A DNA stretch of 64,000 nt. Source: Pisolithus tinctorius. Its lineage: Eukaryota; Basidiomycota; Agaricomycetes; Boletales; Pisolithaceae. Both the position numbers and the translations under genes were made by a program. The stretch is taken from positions 1,178,001 through 1,242,000 of the forward strand of contig JANFAH010000009.1 in the NCBI GenBank assembly GCA_024663395.1, in the 5' to 3' direction. Under the pieces are notes generated by a model. That model was not told the DNA's origin. It made no database searches and saw only the letters and a program-made list of their open reading frames with translations. Position 1 is the first letter of the stretch. Every line of letters starts with the position of its first letter. Of this stretch, positions 1 through 14,350 are shown one piece after another.

Positions 1-1079
1 GAACCTTAAAAGCTGACGGGTTCACAGGCGAATGACAACTCTGGGTACATAGGCGCGGCAGTGGCGGGGGCTTTCCTCCTTGTCGTGATTGGCTGGTTTG
101 GAGTCAGACGAATAATCAAAGCCCGACGGATATTTTCGGGAGCGAGCGAGGGGTGCGCAAGGAGAAGAGCATGTGAGGGTAATACGGATACCCGAGTCTA
201 AACACAAGGTCAGCAGGTGAAACTCATGTACAACAGAATATCGCGCGTTGTCCGACTTTTGGGCCTTCCCATTGTAGAAAGGCGTTAGGTCGCAAGATCG
301 CGAGTGGAACTTGTGTCCATGTCTTGGCTCGACAATACTGGTCTCAAACCTGATCAACGTCAAATGGAAATGCCCACTCACTACTTTAGGCTTTTGAAGG
401 GCTCCGTCACGTCATGGCAAGACAGGGGATGAGTTCTGGAGGGAAACACTTACGTGCTCCTAGCAACCTGGATACATATTGCATGATCCCCTTGCCAATC
501 GTGTGTGCGTTGCGCCAGACGTCCATGAAGCTGTGAAGCCTTGACAGCCGATATCAGTTCCAAGTATGGCATGAGAAAGATGGCAAGATTGTTTTGGATT
601 GTTGTGAGCATGTTCGGAATGGGTTGCCGATCTCAGACAGTACTAGTCGAACATGCCGGGAAAAGGAAAAGCCATGCAATATATGTTGACACCAAGTTGA
701 ACGCGTCAAGGACGACGACTTGACTCGACTCCACCGGCGACGACGACCGCGACGAGCTTGTATCCTTAGTTTCTTAGTGGACAGCGATTCCGAACCGCGG
801 TCTTGCTGTGCCGCCGCGTACTGTCGCGCTTGGAGGTCTTGCTGGCCCGTCCACCGTGCCACGTAGTGTGGATATTCCTTGTTACACGATTTTTCTTCTG
901 CGGTCGTACCGCCATTGGCGTTTGGCCGACTGGCGGGATCTCCGCGTTTTGAAATTATATTTGGTACGTTCCGTTCGGACACGACTCCCGTCCTAGCTCG
1001 TATTCATATCAGAGACACCAACAGACGCCTATAAGATTCCCTTTTTACTCGCGTAAACACAGCAGAAGAATCGTCTATC
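1..1079. other. left-edge stretch, no gene assigned
   Basis: No recognised gene. On the minus strand there are open stretches at about 982-554 and 381-22, with a possible GT donor (gtaagtgttt) near 455-446, so this could be the 3' part of a minus-strand gene cut by the window edge. The translated pieces resemble no family I know, and frame usage is inconsistent. The last 100 bases are the presumed promoter and 5' leader of the RasGEF gene that starts at 1080. Confidence 0.3.
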
Positions 1080-4000
1080 ATGTCCACGTCACGTCCTCAT
1101 ATCAACACAAATGTACATCGAGGTATTACCTTAGCGTCGCACCAGCGATCCATCGGTCCTTCTCATACGTCGCAAAACCGGACTCGTGCACGTAGCGGAT
1201 CGCTGGCATCTACATCTTCATCCTTATCCGTGGAATCTCCCGCTCCCTCCTCATCCGCCTCTTCGTCCTCTGCACATTTGCCAGTTCAGGAACCTGAAAA
1301 CACCCAGGTGAATGTGTCCAATCCTACTAGCCCTTCTGCCGACGAGACCATGCGGATTCAACCAGCCGCGTCCGAGTTCGTCTTAGCTCTTCATGATTTT
1401 ATCCCACAGCAGCAAAATGCCACCTGTTTGTCTTTCCGTGCTGGCCAAGTCATTCACGTACTCAACAAGGATACAAGTGGTTGGTGGGATGGTGAATTGG
1501 ATGGACAGAGAGGGTGGTTCCCGAGCAACTATGTCAGTGCTGATGAGGGTGTGATTTCTCTGGCTGAGGACTTGCCCCGCACTTACTCTCCTGTAAGTCG
1601 TGGTGACTCTTCACTTACGTCGTTTCAACTAGCTCGTATAATTTTCAGCAGCGGCAGAAAGTGCGGCACGGACATACAATGTCGTCAGTGTCGTGGGCCA
1701 CCACCCCATCGCGCGGGTCTTCACGAAAAGACCATCGACCCTTGGTGACGGAAGCGCTCGGCTCTGACATAACATCATATTGCCCACCTTTGATGGTGAA
1801 CTTGCTTCACAGCCTGTCCTTACTCCAAAGCGCCGTCAGATCCAACCGTATAGTGCATTTTCAGCCAGCAACGGCGTGCATCATATCTTGTGTTCGCTCC
1901 ATCCTCTCCGCCATGGAATGCTTACAACGTGACGCGTCCCTCCTCGGACAGTTCCCTATCCTTGCTGCGGAACGTAAGAATATATTGTCCGTTCTCGCCG
2001 CTCTGGCTTCCCAGGCGAAGAAGGCGTCAGACGAAAGCTACGATGAGGACATTCGCGACGCGGAGATAGAGGGGATGCTCAAGCTTGGCGGCCAAGTATT
2101 CTCTCAGGTGCGAAGGTTTCTGGCAGTCGCGGTGCAATGCGGAGTCGAACTGCCGGAGAAGGCGCAAGTCTCTCAGTGCGGTGACGGCACTGTGACTGCT
2201 CCAGCAGTGGAGGCTACTCCTGTGGAAACTTCCGAGCCCCTATCTACCCCTCCAAGATTTGCCACCCCTCCGAAACCTTCGTCACAGCAGGACGGCGATA
2301 ACTTGTTGAAAACAGCCACGCGTACAAAGAGCCTTACCGACCTCCGATCGCAGCGGCGGTTTGCAACATATCGCGAATCGGATTCATCTGCTGCACCCTT
2401 ACTTTCTCATTGGGCTGCTAGGACTCGTTCAAAGAGAGAGCAATACCAGCTGTACGAACGGACAACAGGGAGTCGTCATAAGCCTGGGGTGTCTATCAGC
2501 AGTACTTCCTCGTCGTCATCCTTCTCATCCGCCGAGCCTCCGAAGGCGGTTTTAACCTCCCGTTTCCCCACTGGACCGACAACGTCCGCGGAAATTATGG
2601 AAGCATTGAAGCATACCCGCGATGGATATCTCTCTGCGGTCTCTGCGTTTATTGGTCACGCTTTCTCTCATTCTCGCTCATCCCATGCTTCGAGCACAGG
2701 TCATATGTACAACCTAGTACGGGAAATAGTGGAGACGGCCCGTGGGCTACTCACCATCGTCGAAGCTGTCGCACGGCACCCGGGCATCCCTCCTCACAAA
2801 GTAAACAATCTCCAGTTGTCGAAGGAAGGCTTGTGCAACGTGACGACCTCCCTTGCGGAATCAGTGCGACAGCTTTCAATGCCCTTACCTCCTGATGTCA
2901 CGGATGATGCGGAGAGAGACTCTCTGGTTCGGTCCGCTACCGAAGCACACAAGGCTGGTGCCGATTGCTTCTCTGCGGTGAAGATGTGCCTCAGTCGCAC
3001 ATCTAGCCAGCAGCAGTTCATTATCGCGTTACCTACCATGTCGCACTCCGACCCTGCGCCCTATACGCCGAGCAAATTCCCTTCGCATCCGGGGACCGCC
3101 TCCGCTCTTAGCGACTTATGTCAGGGCCCTGTTGATGAAGATGTCACCATTCATCCTCGCACTCAATCAGTCCGTCCCCTTGAACTTTTGGCACAAGTTC
3201 AGGAGACATCTTCGGATTCTTCTGATATTACCACCCTTTCTAAATCTTTTGACGGCTCCCAGGACACTGCACTCACATCCCCCGATGAGCAATCCTCGGA
3301 GGCAGGCTCGGGGACTAATTTGGGTGCTCTTGCCGATACAGCCTCATCGTGTTGCGTACAACTCGTAGACGATGTCGACGCTTTCCATCGGCGGACGCCT
3401 GACACCTTGGTAGACGACGTTGGAAGCGATGAGGGTTCGTTAATCACCCTTGAGGTGAAGCGTAAAGCCCTGGGGCGTGACCTGGATGTGATATACAACA
3501 GTGATGGTCACCTTGTAGCTGCTTCCCTCGGTATCCTGGTAGAGAAGATGACACCGCAGGACAGCATTGTGGATGCCGCTTTCTCTGCGGTGTTCTTCCT
3601 TACTTTCCGTCTATTCTGTTCCCCCGTCGAACTCGTGCAGGCTATCATCGACCGTTACAATGTCGTTCCACCCTCCAACATGTCCGAAGAGGATGTGCTC
3701 GTATGGCAGCGATACAAGGAAATGCCAATCCGACTTCGGGTGTCGAACTTTGTCAAAACCTGGCTGGAACTATACTGGCGGTCTGGTGTGGACGATCCTG
3801 CTCTGCCACATCTTGCTACGTTCACCCGAGAAGTGCTTCAGCCTTATTTCCCTGGGCCGTCCCAGCGTATTCTTACTCTTATTGACATCCGGAAAGACGC
3901 AAACTCCGACGTTATCAGCCCCAAAAGTGAACGAGCTCGTGATCCAGGCATGTCCATCAACCCGCCGACATTCTCTCCTTCGGAAATTCCCCGTCCTACC

Positions 4001-5137
4001 ATGACAAAGACGTTGTTGGCCGCTTTGCGTAGCAAACATTTTGAGTCCGTTTCTGTTACGGATTTCGATGCTCTCGAGCTGGCGCGTCAACTAACAATCA
4101 TGGAGTGCGAGTTGTACTGTGCTATTCAACCCGAGGAAATTCTGGAGACTGGGCAGGAGGGTGCGAAACCCCCTGTCCACGTCAAAGCTGTATCCTCTCT
4201 GAGCACCGTCATCACTGGATGGGTGGCCGAGAACATTTTGAATGAGCATGACCTGAAGAAGCGCACAACTCTTGTTAAATTTTTTATCAAGCTTGCCGAT
4301 GTAAGGATGAATTTCATGACTCACCAATGGGCAATACTAACATGGAGCGCAGAGGTGTACATTTTTAAACAACTTCAGCACCCCTCGATCCATTCTGGCA
4401 GCACTGGATTCTTCGACGATCTCTCGCCTACACCAAACCTGGTCGGTAAGTTATGTTTGCATGCAGATGGACGTTTCATTTAGTCCGTCTCGTTATAGGG
4501 TGTTCCGCAAAAGAACAAAGGGCAATTGGAGTCTCTGAGACGCTTGGCTGACCATAGCCGTAATTATCACGAGTATCGAAGCAGACTTCGAAACACGGCA
4601 CCGCCCGCAGTGCCTTTCTTGGGTGAGTTATCCACGAAAGCATTGACGTACAGGAATTAACTGCCGCCGGCAGGTCTGTACCTCACGGACGTCACTTTCT
4701 GCAGGGAAGGCAACCCCTCATACCGCGATGGTCCATCTGGAAAGAAGCTGCTTAACTTCAATAAGTACCACAAGCTGGCGAGGATAGTGCAAGGTTTGCC
4801 GCAGCGCGTGTCCCCAAGTTGTCTGTCATTGTACTGAATCGAACTGCCCAGACATGCAACGTTTTCAAGTTCCTTACAACCTCAAACAAATTCCCGAGGT
4901 TCAGGACTACCTGAATGTCGCCTTTGAAAACTCCAAACATCATGGCGATCTCGAAGATCTTTACAGGAGAAGGTACGTAGTCCTTCTGACAACGTGCTTA
5001 ATATATCCGTTAATATCCGGTGAAATAGTCTGCTTGTTGAGCCCAAGCAGCCGGCTGACATTCCTCCCACCGGCGATATGCGGCACCTTTTCAACTGGGC
5101 AACACGTTCGCAGGCGCAACAGCCCGCTTCGGCGTAA
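1080..5137 (+). CDS. SH3-domain Ras guanine nucleotide exchange factor (Cdc25-like)
   Basis: Predicted to load Ras-type small GTPases with GTP at the plasma membrane, as the Cdc25/Ste6 family does. The protein is about 1,260 residues. A Ser-rich N-terminus is followed by an SH3 domain at about residues 99-157 (ALHDF, WWDGEL, GWFPSNYV), a long linker, a RasGEF N-terminal domain (from about SLITLEVKRKALGRDL) and a catalytic CDC25 domain beginning at FDALELARQLT and including HDLKKRTTLVKFFIKLAD and PPAVPFLGLYLTDVTF. Introns lie at about 1593-1648, 4446-4498, 4623-4673, 4795-4852 and 4973-5028, ending in QQPASA and stop. The 4446-4498 junction is off by one base: the downstream frame (VPQKNKGQLESLRRLADHS) is certain, but the GT-AG join leaves one extra G. 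Either this is a one-base sequence error or the splice is unusual. The start is the first ATG in frame with the SH3. Confidence 0.9.
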
Positions 5138-5590
5138 ATATTTTTCTCGTTGATACGATCCTCTTGTCTTTCCTGCACTTGGTATGTTGGGTTGCTAGTC
5201 TATGATTCTTTTTTCTCCCGCTGTTGTCCTGGTATAATTTCGTTTCTGGTGTTCGGCTTAACGATTTTATATCAATCATGCAGACGATCCTCCCATCTGT
5301 TTATCTTCATATTGTTTCATGGCCGTTTGTAACCCAGTACTAAGGAGATCCCTGTTAATCTTCTATAATGGCGCAAATGTGTAGGTAACATCTTTGCAAT
5401 GGAAACCAGAAAGAATCTTATAAAAGTGAAAATTAAGAAGAAAAAGCTGAAAATGCCAACCTTGACGAACTACGCAACTATACCCGTGGTGGGGAGTACC
5501 TCAGGACGTAACATAGGTATACCTGTACGGTTGTGATTGTACTTCAGAACGTAGTAGTCGATACCGTCGTTCATGGGCCGAAGGTGGCGG
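5138..5590. other. intergenic between convergent genes
   Basis: Lies between the 3' end of the RasGEF (+) and the 3' end of the F-box/WD gene (-). It should contain both 3' UTRs and poly(A) sites, and T-rich then A-rich runs are seen. No conserved coding signal. Confidence 0.5.
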
Positions 5591-7051
5591 TCAATGGCCC
5601 TGTGGCTTGCAGGAGGGACTGAAGGGTACGTGTCCTTCGTGACTCCAGGCCCAAAATCGTAGACAAAGGAGCGGCTCTGAGTACCTCCGAATAACCGGGA
5701 CGACTCTAGGATGAGCGAATAGACGGGCGACGATCATTCCCCGGTGCATGGACGCTCCACCCTTTGGTCGGCTGACGCACGTCCCAAAAAGCGACGACGC
5801 TGTGCCGTGCCGTGCCTGCAGCGACAAAACTAGCCGATCCACCGCCACAGGATACGCAGTAGACGGGTTCGGGAGACCAAGGTCTTGTAATGTGAGCACG
5901 GGCTTGAGGGAAGTGGGTCTACCGGCGGCCGAGGTCGCTTGCTCGGGTGCACGTAGGTCATGCACACGAACTGCACCGTCGTACCAACCGGAAACAACTA
6001 TTTGATCTGAGTCACCGAGAGGTGAGCATGGTGGAGGCCTTGTTATGCCATACACAGCGGACGGCGCTGATGAGGGGAATGCAGCGTCAGCGAAGCAGTA
6101 GGGGACAACCCAGACGGAAAGGATGTAGTGGAGAAAGAGGGGAGTTGGAGAGGCCGTGCATGTGATGCCGAAAGCAGCGTAAGGGGTGGATGCAGTCATA
6201 CATAAATGGCTCGACCAGCTCCTGATACCCAGGTGAAAAGTTGTAGTGGTCGTAGAAGGAGACGATAGGTCTGTTAGAGCAACTGAACCCCATGAAGACA
6301 ATGACAAAAGCTGTTCCGAGAATAGGACATGCTCTCGACCGTGTCTCGTTCATGGATGTGAAGTGCCTTATCAGGAGCGCGTCTCAGCGTAACTCGCTGG
6401 CGCAAGTTGAACTATCGTGTGGTGGGAGATCGATACGCTCTACATAACCGTCGTCAAAACCAATGTTCACAATGCGGTTTTTCCCCACCGTCATCGATGA
6501 AAACCATGTTCGTGATGTCACAATCGAGTGTCCTGGGAACCAAAAGTGAAGGTATAGGAACCCTCGTATGTGAATCCGGTTGCGTATCCCTCGGTAAATG
6601 GATCGTGAATGGCATATGAGTATATGATCCCCCCAGCGGCGACCAACAGTCTTGAAGAAGACACCGCTAGCACAGGCTGTACAGTTCCCCGACCACGCCC
6701 GGGACAGGCGGGTCGGTGGCGACAAACTTGGAATTGCTGACCACGCACGGGTCAGCGAGAGTATTGTATTTCACTTGAAGCGAGCGGAGGACCAACGCTT
6801 CCGCCGCAGGAGGCGAGAGTGAAATGACTGCCTCTCATGCCTTCGGAGATATAGCAGCCACCCAAACTCGTTGACCTGACAGACATGAGCAATGGACCGT
6901 TCAGTAGACAGTAGCGGGTCGCACTGACGACGTCATAGAGGAACTTGCAGGTGCAACTGAGGCTAATGAGATCGTCCAACTCCAGGTCCTCTAAAACGAT
7001 GAGCACAACGTCTACGGGGATGGTAAATCCCACCGTTGTTGTCGTCGACAT
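5591..7051 (-). CDS. F-box protein with WD-repeat-like C-terminus, reading frame broken
   Basis: Probable substrate-recognition subunit of an SCF ubiquitin ligase. The N-terminus (from 7051) holds an F-box: IPVDVVLIVLEDLELDDLIS then LSCTCKFLYDVV. The C-terminal part contains a WD-type blade (VVSGWYDGAVRVHDLR at about 6000-5950) and a Ser/Pro-rich region before it. The protein-like stretches hop between the three minus-strand frames: F-box; then LADPCVVSNSKFVATDPPVP; then VSSSRLLVAAGGIIYSYAI; then IVNIGFDDGYVERIDLP; then the long C-terminal frame 6307-5591. At least one hop, near 6773, is explained by loss of one base from a GG pair. No GT-AG introns reconcile the frames, so this is either a decaying gene or a locus with base-calling errors. 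Substrate unknown. Confidence 0.6.
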
Positions 7052-7327
7052 TACGGGCAGCGAGTAAGCAATGCAAGGCAGGTCGAGCGACTGGGACTTG
7101 TATTAATACGCGGCGGAAGGATCATAGTTGCTTATGTAATTGCGGGTGGTGCGGATGAGTTCCAGGCTATTAGGTAGTCGGCATTTGCCGATTCCCGAAC
7201 AAGCCAAATCATTCCAAGACGAGCAGGACTGGTCGTCCAACGCTGCCGGTGGTTTGGTCAAGCAAAGAAAGAAAGTTTGCAGTTCAGATAAGCTAGTGGG
7301 CTGTACTTTGCACGCTCAGTCAAGCCG

Positions 7328-9974
<2,647 letters not shown>

Positions 9975-10304
9975 TCATTCCTCGTACATTACACGTTTCT
10001 TATAGACGGACTTTCTTCACGTCGAAAGGACACTGAATTGCATGTCTGAGGCCCTGGCACTAGAGGGGCACGCTGCAAGATCCGAAATCCGATTAGTCAG
10101 ATCCGAGACTGCCTCAAGGTCGTGGCCTGCAGGGTTGATCCTGCAACAACGTCGTTACTTATTGCCAGGCTTTCGCAACGCCTGCACTACCTCTTGCCAT
10201 CGATCTACCAGCCAAACGGTACGATTGAGTCTGATATCCCAAAGCTTAAGAGTAACAACCAAAGAAGAACGACACATCCAACACCATCTTGACCAGCCGT
10301 GGAA
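9975..10304. other. promoter/leader region of VWA gene
   Basis: Separates the Miro stop from the start of the VWA-domain gene. An ATG at 10042 opens a short frame that overlaps the real gene out of frame and is not protein-like, so I treat it as leader sequence. Nothing else is seen. Confidence 0.4.
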
Positions 10305-12016
10305 ATGGACGAAGATATGGACTTTGATGCCAATGCCTCTCCACAGCCTGTCCAACAACACTCGCAGAAACATGCTGACACTGGAAATAAGATGCTGTTG
10401 GTTTTGACCATTTCTACCGTATTGCTGTGCTAATGTCTAGGGGTACATCCACAGCGATCTAGTATTCGTGCAAGATTGTACAGGGAGTCAAGGCAGCTAC
10501 ATCTCTTCCGCTACGAGGAACATCCAAGAAATCTGCGCACATATTTTTGAATCCGGAAAGCTACAGTCCCCTGAAGACCTACGAGTCGGCCTGGTGGCAT
10601 TCCGGGACCATCCGCCACAAGATCACACATATGTAACCAAGAATTTCGGGTTTTCATCAGATATCAGCAAAGTACAAAGAGATCTGTCTGGTTTGTATGC
10701 ATCCGGGGGTGGCGATGGACCCGAAGCTGTCACAGCTGCGTTGGCAGAAGCCTTGAATATGGACTGGAGGGAACGTGCTAGCAAGATGATCGTGCTTATT
10801 GCCGACGCTCCGCCGCACGGTATCGGGGAGTACGGTGACGGTGAGTACATGCCGTTTATTTCCGCTTATTGTTTCGTTGATTCAACACTTCCGATGAACA
10901 AGGGTTCGATGAAGGTTCGCCCGATGGCAATGATCCATTGCAACTGGCACGCGTGATGGCGAGCCGAGGAATCACGCTGGTACGTAGCAACCCTTTCAGT
11001 TATATATTTTGTCTGATAATCTTGCAGTTTTTTGTCGCTTGCGAGCCAGCCTTGAGCGGATACTCTGTGCGTGTCTTCGAACACCCTTGACCCATTTCAA
11101 CATTGACCCAGCGCCCAGTATGCAACCGACTTTTATCAAGCAATAACGAATGTTACATCCGGCCTCATGCTTCCCCTAACGACCGCAGACCTTCTATCAC
11201 ATGCCATAGTGGGCAGCGTGTTAGAGAACCTTGACATGGAGCGCCTAATCCGCGAAGTTGGACATGCGGTTGCACAGCGGATACTTGGCAACAACGAAAG
11301 TGTGGACGACGTTGCTCGGGAGCTCCACGAGAAGCTGCTCCTGCGGAATGAAAGTACTAAGAAGGTGGTGATTGAAAGCATCTACAAAGAGTCAACGGAG
11401 GCTGCACACAATGTGGCTGTGTTTATGGGAGCTCCGTCCCTGGCGGAAGCGCGACCCCAACTAAAGCGGGTATGCCTGATCCTGATTTATACAGTTCTCC
11501 TCTGGTTGATGTGATGCCCCAACTTTAGGTATTCGGCACTCGATTCACAGACAAGTATTTGCAGGCGCGGCAGCAGGCTAACCGTTCGTACTACAGTTAC
11601 TCGTACACTCCACACCTTCCGCCTCGTTCACCACCGGTGAAGACTTCGGTGGCACCAGCTGCAACTTCTGCATCCCCACCTCGCAAGGTCGTTACTGATT
11701 TCGCGGCGTTTGGCGCACCAGCGAACGCCAGCGTATTTGGAACGAAGGTGGCTTCTACACCGTTCTCGCTCGCTGGCAGTAAGGCTTCGTTTGGAGGTAT
11801 GAGGCCTGGCACCAGGAGTGTATTCGACGCCGATGACGAAGAGGACGAAGACGAGACAAATGGCCGACAGAAGGTTGAGCTGAGAGAAGATTCTATATCA
11901 CTCGAGCAAGTGCGTATGCTGAGGCCTCAGCTACGGTGTTGTGCTTACTATTGTCGCGTTGTTTGTAGGCTCGCCGTATTACGATGCAGAGCGCCTGGAG
12001 AAGCGTTAGAGGATGA
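10305..12016 (+). CDS. von Willebrand factor A domain protein
   Basis: Conserved fungal protein with one VWA domain; cellular role unknown. The start is ATG 10305 ([15 protein letters not shown]), chosen because the Asp-rich leader splices in frame into the domain. The VWA begins [16 protein letters not shown], giving a D-x-T-x-S MIDAS variant, and continues through [20 protein letters not shown] and [12 protein letters not shown] to [16 protein letters not shown]. Introns (about 10387-10440, 10841-10902, 10981-11027, 11067-11114, 11471-11528, 11911-11970) all join cleanly. The C-terminal half has a helical part ([19 protein letters not shown]), a Pro/Ser/Ala-rich tail and an acidic patch ([10 protein letters not shown]), ending SAWRSVRG. 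The first donor (gttttg) is weak. No frameshift. Binding partners cannot be inferred from sequence. Confidence 0.85.
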
Positions 12017-12184
12017 TATGCCCTACCCATTTTCAGTTACCATTTAATCACAGATGCTTCAGGCTTAAAAGTTCTACACTTTGTTCTCTGTCTTGTTTTT
12101 TTGCTACGCACGCCATGTTGACCAGCAAAGCGTAATATGTACTGCGAACATGAACTACGGGCAGTATTATCATGAGACAGAACG

Positions 12185-13283
12185 TCAACTGGAATGCTTC
12201 CGTTTCCCTTTCTTTTTCTTCAAGTTCAGCTCGACGCCGGGGTTCTCGCAGCCTAGGCTAGAGACGTGACAAGGGAGATCATCCTGCATGGCTGCCCTGT
12301 TATCCCTAAGTCTTTTTCGCGTGGCCATCTCGTCCTCCAAATCGGGATCCACCTCGGGACTATCCTCTTTGACCCGTTTATGTTTCTTCTTTGAGGGCTT
12401 CAGACGTGATCCTCGATCTAACGAGTTCGCGTCCTCTCCCTCTTCTATTCCCGCGACTTTGACGCCGTGATCTCCAGAAGATTTCGCTTTTGCTGCTCTC
12501 TTCAGTCTCCGGGCTTCTTTTCGTTCCCTCTTTATTCTTTTGCGCTCTCTCCTCTCTTCCTTCGTCTCAGCGTTACTCTCCGATCTCCTCCTTTTACTCT
12601 TCTTTTCCACTGGTTCTGGGGTGGTCTCAGACGAGGCGGGCAACGAAGGTGATATTGATGTCGCAGGTATTGTTGTGCACGTACTTGGTTCGTCATCAGG
12701 GCCCAAGATAGGCCCGCGGAAGAATCTAGAGTACAGACCACGCTTCACGGCCTCGCGTTTCGCGGCTGCAATGAGAGAAAGCTTGGGACCGACATATGGA
12801 TCCGGTGTAGCAGTTCCAGACGTTGACTCAGATGTTGGGATTCCTAAAACCGGTCTTCTATTCGAAATAATCCCTGTAGATGTCCGCTTGATTTCCGGTG
12901 GTTCAATTTTGGGTAAATCCTGAAGTATCGATGATTGCAGATTAGTATTGAGTATGGGCGAAAAAAGTTCGCTCACACACTTCATCGTTTTCGTTTTCGC
13001 CGTCGTCATCGTCGTCGCTAGCTACTTTGATGGTAATAGCTTTCGACGCTGCAGCAAACAAGCTAAACACCAAAATAAAAAAGTCCAGCATCATCTAATG
13101 AGACCTGCTTCATGATACTTACTGGTCCCAGAACGGAAAGGCCTCGTCGCGATCCTTGCCTACACCCGCAAGATTTCTTTTTTGCGGGATAGCGATGGGC
13201 TTTTCAATGGCACCCTTGCGAAGGCCATTGCCTTTCCCTGTCCATCCATACGACGTGAGATAGGTGTAGCCGTCGAGAGGCAT
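12185..13283 (-). CDS. G-patch domain protein (Pxr1/GPATCH4-like, nucleolar)
   Basis: Predicted nucleolar RNA-binding cofactor; G-patch proteins commonly activate DEAH RNA helicases in ribosome or splicing pathways. The start is ATG at 13283 (MPLDGYTYLTSYGWTGKGNG), which is the G-patch itself at the extreme N-terminus, followed by AGVGKDRDEAFPFWD. An intron near 13121-13052 (donor GTAAGT, acceptor GTGTTTAG) joins to LFAAASKAITIKV and an acidic DDDDGENENDE. A second intron (donor GTGTGTGAG) leads to a long basic tail with KKSKRRRSE, RKRIKRERKEARRLKR and the final KKKKGKRKHSS. The lysine-rich tail suggests nuclear/nucleolar targeting. It diverges from EMC8/9 with an 84-bp gap. Intact. Confidence 0.85.
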
Positions 13284-13368
13284 GAACTGGTCTTGCAATA
13301 TGGTAATAGACTTATTTGCAATAGCATCAAGTATCAAATCGATCACGTGGCAGGTTGTACTGTATTCG

Positions 13369-14170
13369 ATGACGATGGTGTCGTACGCCCTATCCCACAG
13401 GGCATATGTCAAAATCTTTTTGCACGCTGCTAAACACCCCCACCGGCCAGTCAATGGCGTATTAGTCGGAAGCGCATCGTCCAGCGGTGTGGTGGATATC
13501 CAAGATGTTATCCCCCTTCTCCACCATTGGACGAGCTTGAGCCCGATGATGGAGATTGGGCTTGATCTCGTGTGTGCCGTGCTCCTTGCCTTGCCAGCCG
13601 TGTGCGTCTGACATACTTTTCTCACCAATGCGACCCAGGCCAAAGGGCATGCCGAGTGCCTGGGCCTTTCTTTGGTGGGATACTACCAGGCCTGTGAGAG
13701 AACAGACGACGCGGCTCTAGCACCAGTGGGGGAGCGCGTCGCGCAACAAATACAGAATCAGTTCAATGATGCTATCGCTTTTGTGGTACGCCTGCTGAAC
13801 TGTTGGGAGACTGACGAATCTCACATCTGTACGAATAGATCGATGGGGATGCCCTTGGATCTGGGGAAGCAGCCCTGATCGTATGTATTGTTCCCGCCGG
13901 TCTATTACATCCCCACTTACTAGATGAATGAAGCCGTACCTTCCTCAACCAGGTGCAGATGCAGCTCCATGGCGACCACCTTCATTTGATCCACCGGCCT
14001 TCACACCAGGCTCCCAAGTCACTCTGGTGAACCCTGCATCTCCTTCACATGCTGTAGCACTGGTCAGGGACAACCGTCTGCATGACCAGTTTGGAGACTT
14101 TGATGATCATCTAGAGGATGTGACGATCGACTGGCTAAGTAACAAAGCATGTATCATTCCGAGCGTTTGA
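13369..14170 (+). CDS. EMC8: ER membrane protein complex subunit 8/9 homologue
   Basis: Cytosolic subunit of the EMC insertase, which places transmembrane proteins in the ER membrane. It has the EMC8/9 (UPF0172, MPN-like) fold signatures: MTMVSYALSHRAYVKIFLHA at the start, KHPHRPVNGVLVG, DVIPLLHHWTSLSPMMEIGL and GLSLVGYYQACERTDD. After two more introns comes VIDGDALGSGEAALIPYLP and a C-terminal tail ending NKACIIPSV. Introns near 13565-13629, 13787-13838 and 13879-13930 join without frameshift. The MPN-type metal ligands are absent, as usual in this family. EMC8 and EMC9 are usually one gene in fungi, so the paralogue cannot be assigned. It is divergent from the G-patch gene and 180 bp upstream of guanine deaminase. 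Confidence 0.88.
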
Positions 14171-14350
14171 ACTTCGCTTGTTGGTCACTATCGTAGTACA
14201 CGCTCTTTATCGTGATTGAAACGGATACCACGATGATGGCAACACGTTATTATCTTGATTCTTGGGCGTCAGTCGGCATCACTTGACTATTGAGCGGGTA
14301 AACCCTTGATTCTTGACATTCCACCGTGCAACTGTGCGCCACACCGTACG

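Noticed and set aside
10042..10407. Plus-strand frame before the VWA gene
   Set aside because: Overlaps the VWA start in another frame and has no protein-like composition.
13284..13643. Minus-strand open frame upstream of the G-patch start
   Set aside because: It is the antisense of EMC8/9 exons. Only the part from 13283 down has the G-patch; the rest resembles no protein and EMC8/9 is clearly coded on the plus strand.
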